A stretch of DNA of 64,000 nt from the NCBI GenBank assembly GCA_001600355.1, contig BCJU01000003.1, positions 2,298,519 to 2,362,518 of the forward strand, given 5' to 3'. The translations under genes were made by a program, and so were the position numbers. Positions 32,201 through 40,562 of the stretch are shown one piece after another. The DNA comes from Meira nashicola. Its lineage: Eukaryota; Basidiomycota; Exobasidiomycetes; Exobasidiales; Brachybasidiaceae. Each line of letters opens with the position of its first letter. The stretch's first letter is position 1. Below the pieces are notes generated by a model. It worked only from the letters and a program-made list of their open reading frames with translations, was not told the origin of the DNA and did not search any database.

Positions 32201-33145
32201 GCCGAAACTCTCTTACGACGATCTACTGTCGAGAACGATCACTCCACATTGGTTAAGCAACATGAACGTGCTCATAATCATCTTTTGAAGGCCGTTAAAC
32301 TTGCACCTGATGAAGCACACGTTCATTTGATGTTGGCAAAATCTTATATGGATAAAGGAACAGGATCGTTTGCAACCCTTTTACGCAACGGCAATCGAAA
32401 TGCAAATACTGTTGCAGCGGATCGTGAAGATGTAAAAGATGGTCCAGAAGAAGTTTCTTTGTCGGAATTGGCACAGATTGGTTCAGGTCCAATTCATATG
32501 ATCATGCAACAACAACAACAAATTCGAGCAACAGGACAAGCAACTTTACCAGACAAATATCGAGCAGAAATTGCAAAACATTTGAGTGCAGCGATTGATT
32601 TGAATCCTCGATTGTCTCGTTATGTTAAAGCGATGGGAGAAGGTGCTCGTGCTGCTTTACGTGGTGCAGCTGCACGTTTAACAGGTGATAATAGCGCTTT
32701 AAGTGCATCTTTCATGATCGATCAAACTGGAATGAGTACAGAAGGAATTGTTGATTCTATGCTTGAATTGGAAGATAATACTGGAGAGCATATTTTAGAA
32801 GATCCGGTGAGCGAAAGTGAAGATATTGTTGTAGTAGACGATGGAACGGGAGAAACTTTGGAAGAAGAAGAAGGAGAAGATGCATACGCTGGAGAAAGTC
32901 AAGAAAGATACGAGAACCCTTCACCAGGAAACGGTCAAATTGGTGATTCAGTCGATGATGATACTGATATAATTACACCTCAACTTGATCAATTCGGTCG
33001 TAGGTTGAGAAGACAAAGAAGTCAATTAGGCTTAGGACTTTCGTTGCCGGAAAGGACGATAAGCGGAGCTACACATGCTCCACCCCTTGATATTTCTGGA
33101 GGTTCTCCATCTGATTATGAACAGGATGTTAGCATGTCATTCTGA
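29219..33145 (+). CDS. CDC27: Anaphase-promoting complex TPR subunit APC3/Cdc27
   Basis: 1308 residues. The N-terminus is Ser/Ala-rich and disordered (1-105). A first TPR-like helical block (about 110-370) covers the dimerisation region. A long disordered middle follows (about 420-690) with many Ser/Thr. The C-terminal TPR superhelix (about 780-1010) has the family sequence HIAAGNAFALQHEHSSALRS, then PNHAYAFTLAGYEASELGDK and RHWNAYAGIGQLHLQEEKL. These correspond closely to Cdc27/Nuc2 TPRs, which bind the IR tails of Cdc20/Cdh1 and of Doc1 in the APC/C ubiquitin ligase that drives the metaphase-anaphase transition. The C-terminus is acidic. There is no intron. It is longer than yeast Cdc27 because of the linkers. 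Convergent with the small secreted cluster. Confidence 0.93.
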   Translation: MAPIPHGNGARNGPNNVASSARPNTAASSNSHQVRPNSMAAPPNRTRTAAAPSTSSNVAGNVRHATSTSSLRAKAVSTLSKPQTSRITSAPLKQQAAPASIQSQPKSFLASIPVPTFPTLDSSSIHLNQTQIAKRLLQIAYSYIGNNEKLSDSHSFTQDELTTDLISACFYARLSLNCDPASIPTRRLLASLLLQGAQIFPFGPSVVQSGSQSSASILRANAHAAIELLESGPQDIFMDIGCARIFATACSALGRLTEAEEALSWTVRESESGESSSIGSSYVSSTKADGLKYVQKPLTPPENVRKASMFSELGRMSSRTNRVDDAKTHLGKARELDSWSWSSWSGLCDIGAKMQELDSSDSFFPTRNNNPQTLYPFYLEQGLLSKGHEKDFVTQVISHITQQGAEYFTQTNHTSEPAKEGRLAGMIQKGTSQAAPPGGLTARSQALAQASAFNDGEEMTRTASNKRTVAQAITPSSTASSLARPGSRTDATIASKRMRTMPSSQSGQQTQKVGTAINGNRGNIVGRVGTANDPANRPASNLVGAKSRPAPAATTTTAGSVRMTGTLSASRTNEQARPASVTSVSGKSTGNEDEDLKPSPRRSARVAMPIDGQAQNPPLPTATVGRQQRITPATTIKRTVGSRPVMRSIPTSSSSSSDAESVNVQTGGFPSKNEIGQKMSDKDLNEIVQTAALEASQQALEYDAIDAQISELVRTLARAYHAVRNARGRLALALLRPRGTLSKQEADDLLREAVLSVPESERDRLRNQSIQVYGGLSSIHRNCADIQCLLGRAFHDLGRYHLAEKHFLHARHLSPSFISHMDIFSLSLFHLQREVRLSQLVKELQLLDPASSITHIAAGNAFALQHEHSSALRSFQKACSAAPNHAYAFTLAGYEASELGDKEKSMQYFREAIRIERRHWNAYAGIGQLHLQEEKLNAASYYYGQALDLQRSNAVLWDVFGRIKMAQGILGEAERSFECALRLDNNSAMSHIKMAETLLRRSTVENDHSTLVKQHERAHNHLLKAVKLAPDEAHVHLMLAKSYMDKGTGSFATLLRNGNRNANTVAADREDVKDGPEEVSLSELAQIGSGPIHMIMQQQQQIRATGQATLPDKYRAEIAKHLSAAIDLNPRLSRYVKAMGEGARAALRGAAARLTGDNSALSASFMIDQTGMSTEGIVDSMLELEDNTGEHILEDPVSESEDIVVVDDGTGETLEEEEGEDAYAGESQERYENPSPGNGQIGDSVDDDTDIITPQLDQFGRRLRRQRSQLGLGLSLPERTISGATHAPPLDISGGSPSDYEQDVSMSF

Positions 33146-33252
33146 TATGCATTTTTTATGTATTGCTATATTTTGCCTATATCAAATCAGTTGTAATCGT
33201 CTGAAATGAGATAATTGATACAGGAATATGAATTTTACTAGTGATCCTTGCG

Positions 33253-33660
33253 TCAAAGTTTAACATAACAGGTTACAGAAAAGACACTTGTACCATCACC
33301 ATTCGTTGCAAAATTTTGCTTTGAATTACCATAATAAATGACAGTAATCACTTTTCCATTACTGTCTGCTTCGATACCGTCAGTTGAATCACCACAAGAA
33401 ATTTGTGCACCTCCACCTCTTTTGAATAAACAAATATGATTTACGCTATCATCTGCGCATTCTCCTAAATCGTTAAGGTGTAAAGGAGCTAATTCAGCTT
33501 TTTGGTACCCTTTAGCAAAGTTTAGTACTATACATGCTCCTTGTCCTTCTAAGCATTTGTTATAGACTGTTTGATAAGTTTCACCTGCACTTGCAACTTT
33601 GAGATAGTGAAATAAACCGAATAGGTTGACAATAATTGAAAAGGTAAATTTTGAAAACAT
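33253..33660 (-). CDS. Small secreted 6-Cys protein, cluster A copy 1
   Basis: 135 residues with a signal peptide (about 1-25: a basic start, a hydrophobic core, and a cut near VASAG). The mature part has six Cys, in the contexts KCLE, ACIV, ECAD, ICLF, SCGD and TCYV. The family pattern YQxxYxKC...CxVLxFxKG...C.DD...GTSVF.VTC is shared with the copies at 34198, 34975 and the decayed copy at 35688. I do not recognise a named domain. The size, signal peptide and even cysteine number suggest an apoplastic or cell-surface protein, possibly an effector; function unknown. Same strand as its paralogues and convergent with APC3. Confidence 0.8.
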   Translation of the reverse strand: MFSKFTFSIIVNLFGLFHYLKVASAGETYQTVYNKCLEGQGACIVLNFAKGYQKAELAPLHLNDLGECADDSVNHICLFKRGGGAQISCGDSTDGIEADSNGKVITVIYYGNSKQNFATNGDGTSVFSVTCYVKL

Positions 33661-34197
33661 GATTTATGAATGTGAGTGAGGTGGAAAGGAGGGAAGATTT
33701 TGTTTAATTATAAGCTTTTATATCTTATTGACTCTTATGACATATTTTATTATAGGGTCATATCAGGCCGACTAATGTGATATTCATAAAAATTGAAATT
33801 ACAAAAATACCGGCTACTAAGCGAATGATGGAATGGCGTTCTTTCCGTGTTTCTTTTTACTCTACCGAGGCTACTCGGGTGACGTTCGGAATCATAAATA
33901 CGGCCAACTGTGACTATAAGATATCATGTTACGGTATACCGGAGTCTCTTATACTTTTATCCTGACGGAAGGAAGGAATGATTTAATCCGTTGTGATATG
34001 GATTGCTATATGTTGCCAACACTAAATTTATCATAATTATCTGACTTTATTGATGCAGCACACTTTCACTTTTGTTATTCTTTCATAAGTTTAAACAAGA
34101 TGTATTCTCATTTCAATATATAAAATGTTGCAATATTTTAATCTAATTCAAAGTATAGTAAAGGTTTCTTGAACATAGCATCAGATGATAAAAGTTT
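33661..34197. other. Spacer in secreted cluster A (upstream of copy 1)
   Basis: About 540 bp holding the copy 1 promoter and the copy 2 terminator region. It does not share the upstream block found before copies 2 and 4. No gene seen; the 62-codon frame at 33777 has no family resemblance. Confidence 0.5.
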
Positions 34198-34599
34198 TTA
34201 GGCTCTAACGAGACAAGTAACAACAAAGATGCTAGTACCCTCACCACTAGTTGAAACCTTCTGAGCAATGATTCCAGGATAAGTAGCCGTAAGTCTATTA
34301 CCATTATTTGAAATAATGACTGGATCCGAACCATTGCAATGAACATAAGCACCACCTTGATCTTTATAAACACAAATTTGATTTGCTGTACCATCATTTG
34401 CACATTCTAATTGATCACCAGGTGTAATAGGTTCTTGTGTGGCTTTTAAATCACCTTTAATAAAACTTAAAACTATACATGCTGCTCTTCCATCTTGACA
34501 TTTGTTGTAAATAGCTTGATAGCTTTCAGCTGCTGCTACGTTGAAAAGATAAAATAAACAAATTAAACCAATAATTGAAAAGTTAAATTTTGAAATCAT
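34198..34599 (-). CDS. Small secreted 6-Cys protein, cluster A copy 2
   Basis: 133 residues. A signal peptide (about 1-24, ending near NVAAAE) precedes a mature part with six Cys (KCQD, ACIV, ECAN, ICVY, HCNG, TCLV), aligned with copies 1 and 3 over the whole length. The conserved stretch GEGTSIFVVTCLV lies near the C-terminus. No known domain. Its upstream region (34640-34825) is duplicated before copy 4, so copies 2 and 4 probably arose from one duplication that included the promoter. Confidence 0.82.
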   Translation of the reverse strand: MISKFNFSIIGLICLFYLFNVAAAESYQAIYNKCQDGRAACIVLSFIKGDLKATQEPITPGDQLECANDGTANQICVYKDQGGAYVHCNGSDPVIISNNGNRLTATYPGIIAQKVSTSGEGTSIFVVTCLVRA

Positions 34600-34974
34600 T
34601 TTGAATGAAGAATGAATGGATGATGGTGTTTAAGAATACAATTTTTTTCATTGTCAATTGGCTTTCTTTTTATGTCCTACAATTCACTTATCAAAGGGGG
34701 CAGAAGAATGTAGAATATATCTCATCAGTACAATCCCCGGCTCCGTTCTGTAATAAGGGCCCTAATATGTGCGGCACGGCTTTATTCACCCCTTATCACA
34801 CGTTAGTCAAGACTTTTTAGGCGTAACTGTTAAGGTCACAGTATTTCTAAATCACTTATGGTAGTCTAATGCAGTAATGGTCTTAACATCTTTTCAAAAA
34901 TCTTATTTACAATATGAGAAGAAGTAGAAACGACATTTATATTGTTCTAAAGAAACAATAAACTTGATATCAGA
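34600..34974. other. Spacer upstream of cluster A copy 2
   Basis: About 375 bp holding the duplicated upstream block of copy 2 and the 3' region of copy 3. No gene. Confidence 0.55.
34640..34825 (-). promoter_or_regulatory. Upstream block of copy 2, duplicated before copy 4
   Basis: Read on the + strand, this block has TTTTTTTCATTGTCAA, then TATCAAAGGGGGCAGAAG, CTCATCAGTACAATC, GGCTCCGTTCT, GCGGCACGGCTT and AAGACTTTTTAGGCG in the same order and similar spacing as at 36134-36310. Conservation of non-coding sequence at this level suggests a shared promoter or a recent duplication. Confidence 0.65.
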
Positions 34975-35364
34975 TCAACCTTGAGTTTCACAAGTTGCTT
35001 CAAATATACTTGTACCATCACCACTTGAACCAAAATTTTCTTTTGAATTTCCATAAAAAGTAGCTGTCATCACATTTCCATTATTTGTTACTTCGATAGC
35101 ATCTGAACCAGTACAAAAAATTTCCGCACTACCTCCTAATTTATAAGTACAAACTTGATTTGCGCTTCCATCATTTGCACATTGTAATTGATCACCAGCT
35201 ACTACACCAGCTTGTGTGGCACGGTTAAAGCCTTTGATGAAAGAGAGAACTACGCACCCTGCTTGTTTTGCCTGGCATTTGCTATAGAGTGATTGATAAG
35301 TGGGACTTGCTGCATTAACTATATTTAAACAGTAAAGCAAACAGAAAAAGGTAATAAAGATCAT
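34975..35364 (-). CDS. Small secreted 6-Cys protein, cluster A copy 3
   Basis: 129 residues. A short signal peptide (about 1-19, ending near NIVNAA) precedes a mature part with six Cys (KCQA, GCVV, QCAN, VCTY, FCTG, TCET). Closest to copy 4 at the N-terminus (TYQSLYSKCQ) and to copies 1 and 2 through NGN...TFYGNSKENF. Its N-terminal signal region is about five residues shorter than in the paralogues. The upstream sequence is not shared with copies 2 and 4; it has two GCAACCGT repeats near 35419 and 35434. Function unknown; secreted effector-like. Confidence 0.8.
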   Translation of the reverse strand: MIFITFFCLLYCLNIVNAASPTYQSLYSKCQAKQAGCVVLSFIKGFNRATQAGVVAGDQLQCANDGSANQVCTYKLGGSAEIFCTGSDAIEVTNNGNVMTATFYGNSKENFGSSGDGTSIFEATCETQG

Positions 35365-35687
35365 CTTGTGTGGTTTAAAAAGAATAAAGAGTATAGAATG
35401 AAGGTTGTATTTTTAGGGCAACCGTACAAAAAAGCAACCGTTTACGTTCTGTACAAGGCACCTATTGTTATTCCAACATAGAATGCAATAGGTTTAAAGT
35501 TAAGGGGTACAGTAAAGCCGAAATCCAGGAATACTTTTTAAAAGCACACCTTGACAGAAACCACACTATTTAGTCTATAATCACACTCAATCAATCTATC
35601 AAAGAATGGAAAGTGGCTTTGATTTGTTATTCATAAAAAGAAACAGAATAGATGTCGGAATAACATCTTTGGTTATACATGGTCTTA
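35365..35687. other. Spacer between cluster A copies 3 and 4
   Basis: About 320 bp, AT-rich, with no gene. Holds the copy 3 promoter, with a GCAACCGT direct repeat around 35419-35441. Confidence 0.5.
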
Positions 35688-36083
35688 TTATTTAGTAAGA
35701 CACTTAGCAACAAAGATATTCGTGCCAGAACCACCTGTATTAAAATTTTAAGTAGAATTTCTATTTAAGGTAGTATAAACTTTATTTTGGTTGATACTTA
35801 TAGTAATATCATCAGAATTTGAATAAGAAATTTTAACACCTGATCTACTTGTGTAAGCATAAATTTGATTTGTATTTTTACCATTTATATAATCAATTAA
35901 TTTACCTCTAGTTAAAGCTTGATAAGCCGTATTATAACCTGAAACAAAGTTAAGAACTACATATCCGGCTTGATTTTGTTGACATTTGCTATAAAGTGAT
36001 TGATAAGTAGCAGCATTCACTACCGTTAAACAATTCATTAAGCATAAGATGCTAATGACGAAAATGATTGCTTTTGAAAACAT
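35688..36083 (-). pseudogene. Decayed cluster A copy 4 (internal stop, four Cys-to-Tyr changes)
   Basis: The frame starts normally at 36083 with a signal peptide and YQSLYSKCQ, and reads 111 codons to a TAA at 35748-35750. The same frame then continues for 18 more codons with family sequence (GTNIFVAKC) to a second TAA at 35688-35690, giving the family length of about 131. Four of the six family cysteines are Tyr here (AGYVVL, DYING, IYAYT, ISYSN), and only the first and last Cys remain. Many other differences from copy 3 read as G-to-A on the coding strand (Ala to Thr or Ile, Gly to Lys or Arg, Val to Ile, Ser to Asn). It looks inactivated; an assembly error cannot explain so many changes. 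Confidence 0.8.
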
Positions 36084-36603
36084 TTTGAAATGTGTGTTTG
36101 TATGTGTGTATGTGTGTATGTGGGGGGGACATGGTTTTTTTCATTGTCAAATGGCCTCCTTTTATGTACAACAACTTGCATATCAAAGGGGCAGAAGATC
36201 GTGTACCTCATCAGTATAATCTCGGGCTCCGTTCTACAATTCCGACCCCAGTATGAGCGGCACGGCTTCTTTCACTCCTATCTCTCCTTAGCCAAGACTT
36301 TTTGGGCGTTCATAATTTTGAGCATGGTCATATTTCAACGGCCAACTGTTATCAAATTGCTGATAATTCGTTTTTACTGTTGATTTATAAGGTCATTCTA
36401 CCCGTCATTCGTTTAAACTGCTTCATAGTTCGAGACGATTGTCGCTTATCTTGACCTGCGGGAATAGCTTTATGGATTCCAATGAGGGGCAAACGTATTC
36501 TTGTGGCTTTGACTGTAGTGACCGGATCAATGACGATTGTTAGATTTTATATGGACACAGTAAAAATAAGTTCAAAATAAAAAGTACAACAAAAGCTTTT
36601 TCT
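36084..36603. other. Spacer between cluster A and the amine oxidase gene
   Basis: About 520 bp. It holds a GTATGTGTG-type tract at about 36090-36122, the duplicated upstream block (36134-36310), and the end region of the amine oxidase gene. A 32-codon frame at 36482-36580 is noted as a finding but not called as a gene. Confidence 0.5.
36134..36310 (-). promoter_or_regulatory. Upstream block of decayed copy 4, duplicate of 34640-34825
   Basis: Contains the same ordered words as the block before copy 2: TTTTTTTCATTGTCAA, TATCAAAGGGGCAGAAG, CTCATCAGTATAATC, GGCTCCGTTCT, GCGGCACGGCTT, AAGACTTTTTGGGCG. It survives although the gene it would drive is broken. Confidence 0.65.
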
Positions 36604-38133
36604 TTAATTGTGCAAAATTTGCAATATTCTATCAGCTTCTCTCTCGCCCGATAAAAGCGCACCATGCACTGATGCATAACAATCAGCAGATGTATGTTCT
36701 CCACAAAAGCCCAAAGTGTTATCCCAGATGGATGTAGCTGCAACTTCCATATCCTGACGGCTGCCACCAGAAATTTTGGATGAATCCTTACTTGCTGGTA
36801 TATATGAATAGCTACCACGACTGAAAGAATCATTGTTCCAACGAGTAACTTGGAAAGAAGTTGGGAAAGGTGTGCTTGCTTGTTCTTCATTGGGTAACAT
36901 AGACTTGGTAAGACGATTATGAATCGTTTTCATGATCCAATCATCATCGAGTAATTCAACCGCTTGGGCTATTGGTGGCCCAAGGAAGATTTTTAAAAGA
37001 GGTGATTGATTGATAATATCATAATTTTGAGCAAAAATACCCTCATTTTCTACGAGATACTTTGCCTCTTCGATCGTCTTTGGAATCTTTTCTCCTTTCC
37101 ATCTGTAGTCTTGATCTTTCTTTGCAATACTGGTGGGAAGAATGCAAAAGAATGACGGCGGAGAAAGTTTGTGCCACCATGCATTTTCATAACGCAAGAC
37201 AATCTTGTTCAATAAGCCCATGCCTAAATTGCTTATAGACTTTTGTAGACCTTCTGGAAGATCAGGCTCAAATTTTGGTGGACAATCCTGCATCACACCA
37301 AGAGGAAGTGAGGAGATCACATAATCTGCATTATACCGCGAACCGTCCTGAGTTTCGATTAGAACTTTATTGTCTGACGTTCTTTGCAGTTTTTGAACAA
37401 CTTTGTTTAGCTCAATCTTTCCTTCTTTAGAAGTTACTTTATCCGCTGACCATTGTATCAAATTTTGATATCCAGGCAAAACCACTTCATTTCCACCATG
37501 AAAATCATTCTCTGCACCCCACCAACGCAAAGATAGATCCCAATGAAGTGCTCCAGTCCATCCTGTCCATAGCTTTGCCATTGTCATAACCAATTCACGT
37601 TCATCTTCCGATTCAATCTGTTCCCACAACTTGCCGTACAGAGGATCATCCTTTCTTGTCAGTAAGGCTGACCATAAGGTTTCATTTGAAAGTGGTCTCT
37701 CCCCATTGCTCTCTTTACGAATTTTATCTAGATTTTCAATCAAAAGATCAAAGATTAAGCCTTGCGAAAAGAATGCTACCTTTTCAGCCTTTTCTTCTTG
37801 TAACTTTTTGCCAGATTGACAATCATAAAATATCAATGCAGATTCATCCTTTTCAGAATCAAATGTTGTAAATCCGACCTCTTTTTCTAATTCTTTCACA
37901 GGATGACCTTTTGAAACACCATGTATAAAACTTGCTCCGAGATCGATTGGAAAAGAGACTTTCTGATGTTCTTTTGGATCGTATGTTTTATTTTCCTTTA
38001 AATCCCACGTGTGTATCCGGCCACCTATTCTATCTCGACCTTCTAAAATCAAAATTTCTAATCCCCCTTTTTGCACTAACCTCCTAGCGCATGAAAGACC
38101 TGCAATCCCTGCTCCTATAATAATGACCTTCAT
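36604..38133 (-). CDS. FAD-dependent amine (polyamine) oxidase
   Basis: 509 residues. The N-terminal Rossmann motif IIIGAGIAGLSCARRL binds the FAD ADP moiety, followed by GRDRIGGRIHTWD, the second FAD contact of flavin amine oxidases. GASFIHGVSKGHPV is the family's substrate-side segment. The C-terminus has the third FAD contact, GFCGEHTSADCYASVHGA, and ends in a helix. Members such as Fms1 oxidise spermine or spermidine to aldehydes with release of hydrogen peroxide. I see no signal peptide, no C-terminal peroxisomal tripeptide (it ends ILHN) and no SWIRM domain, so a cytosolic polyamine oxidase fits better than a histone demethylase. The substrate is inferred. It is divergent from MIC60 across 395 bp. 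Confidence 0.85.
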   Translation of the reverse strand: MKVIIIGAGIAGLSCARRLVQKGGLEILILEGRDRIGGRIHTWDLKENKTYDPKEHQKVSFPIDLGASFIHGVSKGHPVKELEKEVGFTTFDSEKDESALIFYDCQSGKKLQEEKAEKVAFFSQGLIFDLLIENLDKIRKESNGERPLSNETLWSALLTRKDDPLYGKLWEQIESEDERELVMTMAKLWTGWTGALHWDLSLRWWGAENDFHGGNEVVLPGYQNLIQWSADKVTSKEGKIELNKVVQKLQRTSDNKVLIETQDGSRYNADYVISSLPLGVMQDCPPKFEPDLPEGLQKSISNLGMGLLNKIVLRYENAWWHKLSPPSFFCILPTSIAKKDQDYRWKGEKIPKTIEEAKYLVENEGIFAQNYDIINQSPLLKIFLGPPIAQAVELLDDDWIMKTIHNRLTKSMLPNEEQASTPFPTSFQVTRWNNDSFSRGSYSYIPASKDSSKISGGSRQDMEVAATSIWDNTLGFCGEHTSADCYASVHGALLSGEREADRILQILHN

Positions 38134-38528
38134 TTTTGGTGACCGCTACTGATGGTCATGACAAGACAAAATGTATCAATTTCTCCACCATGAATATATG
38201 CTATAAGGACCGTGCGTCAAATCCCATTTTTACAGCTAGTCTGATGCTTTCGCCTACGTACGCGTATGAATAGGTTCCCTGGGCGTGTGAGCGCACGTGG
38301 TTTTATAGGCTCAACTCAGGCTCGGAAGAAAGCGTCTTGGTCGACGGATTGAGGCGAGAAAGCGCGCAATAGCAGGTCAGTACATTATAGGATAGCCTAG
38401 TCTAGTGCTGGTAATCTTCGCGATGTTGATAGAAGAAAGCCTTGATCCTAAATGGAGGTTTTGGATCTTTCTTGGCTAACACCTTTGTTTCATCACTTTA
38501 TCCTCCTCCCTAATTGAAAAAAGGCTGC
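38134..38528. other. Divergent promoter region amine oxidase / MIC60
   Basis: About 395 bp shared by two divergent genes, with GC-richer sequence near 38255-38350. No gene and no element I can name. Confidence 0.55.
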
Positions 38529-40562
38529 ATGATGTTGGCGGCTCGATCACAACGTGTAGGTAGAGCATTACCTCGAAATGGACAAGTCACAATTCGAAAC
38601 GGATTGAATGCTGCACAAAGAAGAGCATTGGCTACTTTACCACCACCTGCACCTACTGGAACGCCCCTTTTACCTCCTCCAAAAACCGGTAGATCAGGCT
38701 TTAGCAAATTTTTAATTTGGACAACAACAGGTGTAGCAATTTTTTATGGAGGTTCAACTTATGCAGCTTTAACCAATCAAAAGTATGCCGATTTCTTTAC
38801 AGAAAAAGTTCCACTTGGAGATAAAGTGTATGATTTGGTAGAAGATTCTTCTTTCGGCAGATCACTGAAATCATCCAATATCGATAATGTTTCAGGACGT
38901 GCAGTAGAAGTAGCTTCAGCAGGTTATGAGCGCATCACTGATGCTGTCAATCGCGTCGTTACTGATGCAAAGGATAAAGTTGATGGACTACAAAATAAAG
39001 GAAGAGAATTAATCGATAATGAAAACACCCAACAAGCTCGTAAATCCGCTAAAGATATGGTTAAAAAGGTAGAAAAGAAGGTAGATGAAGCAGATCTTGA
39101 AGGAAAGGGAAAGAAGATCGTAGACGATACAAAGAGTAAATCAGAAGAATTGATCGGCCGTGCAAAGGATGCAGCTAGTCGATTAGAAGGCAAGCTCGAA
39201 GGAAAGGCAGGTGAAGCAAAAGCTAAAGCACAATCAGCAGCAACCGAAACTAAGGAGCAATTGCAATCGTTCGGTAAGACTTTACCACTACAGCATGAGG
39301 CCCCCGCCGGATATCAAGGTTCCTCTTACCGCGATCGAGGTGTGAAGGCCAACAGTGGAGAGCCAGAAGCTCGTTTACGCGAGCCACCAAACCTTCCAAA
39401 ATTGCCGAAATTGGCACCATCCCTATCTTCACTCTCGGGAAGTGAACCGATGATTGCTCAATTGGCAAACACTATCGACGATCTCGCCGCTTTCATTCGT
39501 GAAGCACCAGCACAAGCAGGTATCAGAGCTGGCGGTGTATTGGACGAAGCCAAGGCTGAACTTTCAAAGCTCTACGATAGGCTCGAGCAAGTGAAGAAGA
39601 ATGAAGCTGCCAAACTACAACGAGAACTTGAATCGCAAAAGAAAAAGTATGATGATGCATTGAAGAAAGCGGCTAAAGATGCAGAGGAAAAGGTAGGTAA
39701 AGTAGATGCTGCATACAAGAAAGAACAAGAGCAATTACGTAAGAATGAAGCAAGCGAATATGCAGCCAAATTAAAAGCAGAACTAGAGACACAATCGCAC
39801 ATTATCAATGAACGTCTAAAAGAGGAAGTTGTTCAACAAGGTGTTGAAATGCAGAGAAGATGGATGAAAGAGATCAAAGCAAGAGTTGAAGCAGAACGTG
39901 GAGGAAGGTTGGCTAAATTAGATCAGCTATCAAAAGATCTCGATAGCATTCAAAAAATCAGTTTGGACAACAGTCAAGCATTGGAAGAGAGTGCAACAGC
40001 TTTGGCATTGAGCGCTGCTTTGCGAGAATTGGCAAACGTTGCTTTAGATGAAGCAGATGAAGCGAACGTCAAGAGACCTTTCAGTAAAGAGTTAAAACGT
40101 GTCAAAGGAGCATTAAAGACAGATCTAGAAAAAGATAATGTTTTGCAATTGGCAATTCAAAAGCTAGAATCCATCAAACCCGATGAAGGAGTTGAAACAT
40201 TTTCTTCGCTTTATGCTTGGTTTTCGCAAAAAGTTCGACCTGCCGTTCAACGGGTTGCTTTGGTACCTGATCAAGCTGGCGTTTTGAGTCATTTATTGAG
40301 CGCAACAATTGCTCCTCTTCTATTCCAAAAGAGCGGATTCCCAGTCGAAGGGGAAGATGTTCCCAGTGTTTTGGCAAGAGCACAATATTATCTCGAAAGA
40401 CGTGATTTGGATAGTGCAGCACGTCAGTTAAACACATTGAAAGGATGGCCAAAGATTTTGGCAGAAGATTGGTTAAGCGCAGCAAGAAGAAGATTAGAGG
40501 TTGAACAACACTTGAATGTAGCCAATGCAGAAGCTCATCTGGCTTCCCTACAAAATGCTTAG
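38529..40562 (+). CDS. MIC60: MICOS subunit MIC60 (mitofilin/Fcj1)
   Basis: 677 residues. The N-terminus is Arg-rich and lacks acidic residues (AARSQRVGRALPRNGQV), a clear mitochondrial presequence. One membrane span lies near 60-81 (FLIWTTTGVAIFYGG). The intermembrane-space part has an amphipathic Lys/Ala/Glu-rich region (about 130-250), a coiled coil (about 330-490), and the C-terminal mitofilin signature (about 510-670) with FSSLYAWFSQKVRPAV and YYLERRDLDSAARQLNTLKGWP. Mic60 shapes crista junctions and contacts outer-membrane complexes. The start at 38529 is the first ATG; a TTG five codons upstream is not used in nuclear genes. Gene and family are certain. Confidence 0.96.
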   Translation: MMLAARSQRVGRALPRNGQVTIRNGLNAAQRRALATLPPPAPTGTPLLPPPKTGRSGFSKFLIWTTTGVAIFYGGSTYAALTNQKYADFFTEKVPLGDKVYDLVEDSSFGRSLKSSNIDNVSGRAVEVASAGYERITDAVNRVVTDAKDKVDGLQNKGRELIDNENTQQARKSAKDMVKKVEKKVDEADLEGKGKKIVDDTKSKSEELIGRAKDAASRLEGKLEGKAGEAKAKAQSAATETKEQLQSFGKTLPLQHEAPAGYQGSSYRDRGVKANSGEPEARLREPPNLPKLPKLAPSLSSLSGSEPMIAQLANTIDDLAAFIREAPAQAGIRAGGVLDEAKAELSKLYDRLEQVKKNEAAKLQRELESQKKKYDDALKKAAKDAEEKVGKVDAAYKKEQEQLRKNEASEYAAKLKAELETQSHIINERLKEEVVQQGVEMQRRWMKEIKARVEAERGGRLAKLDQLSKDLDSIQKISLDNSQALEESATALALSAALRELANVALDEADEANVKRPFSKELKRVKGALKTDLEKDNVLQLAIQKLESIKPDEGVETFSSLYAWFSQKVRPAVQRVALVPDQAGVLSHLLSATIAPLLFQKSGFPVEGEDVPSVLARAQYYLERRDLDSAARQLNTLKGWPKILAEDWLSAARRRLEVEQHLNVANAEAHLASLQNA

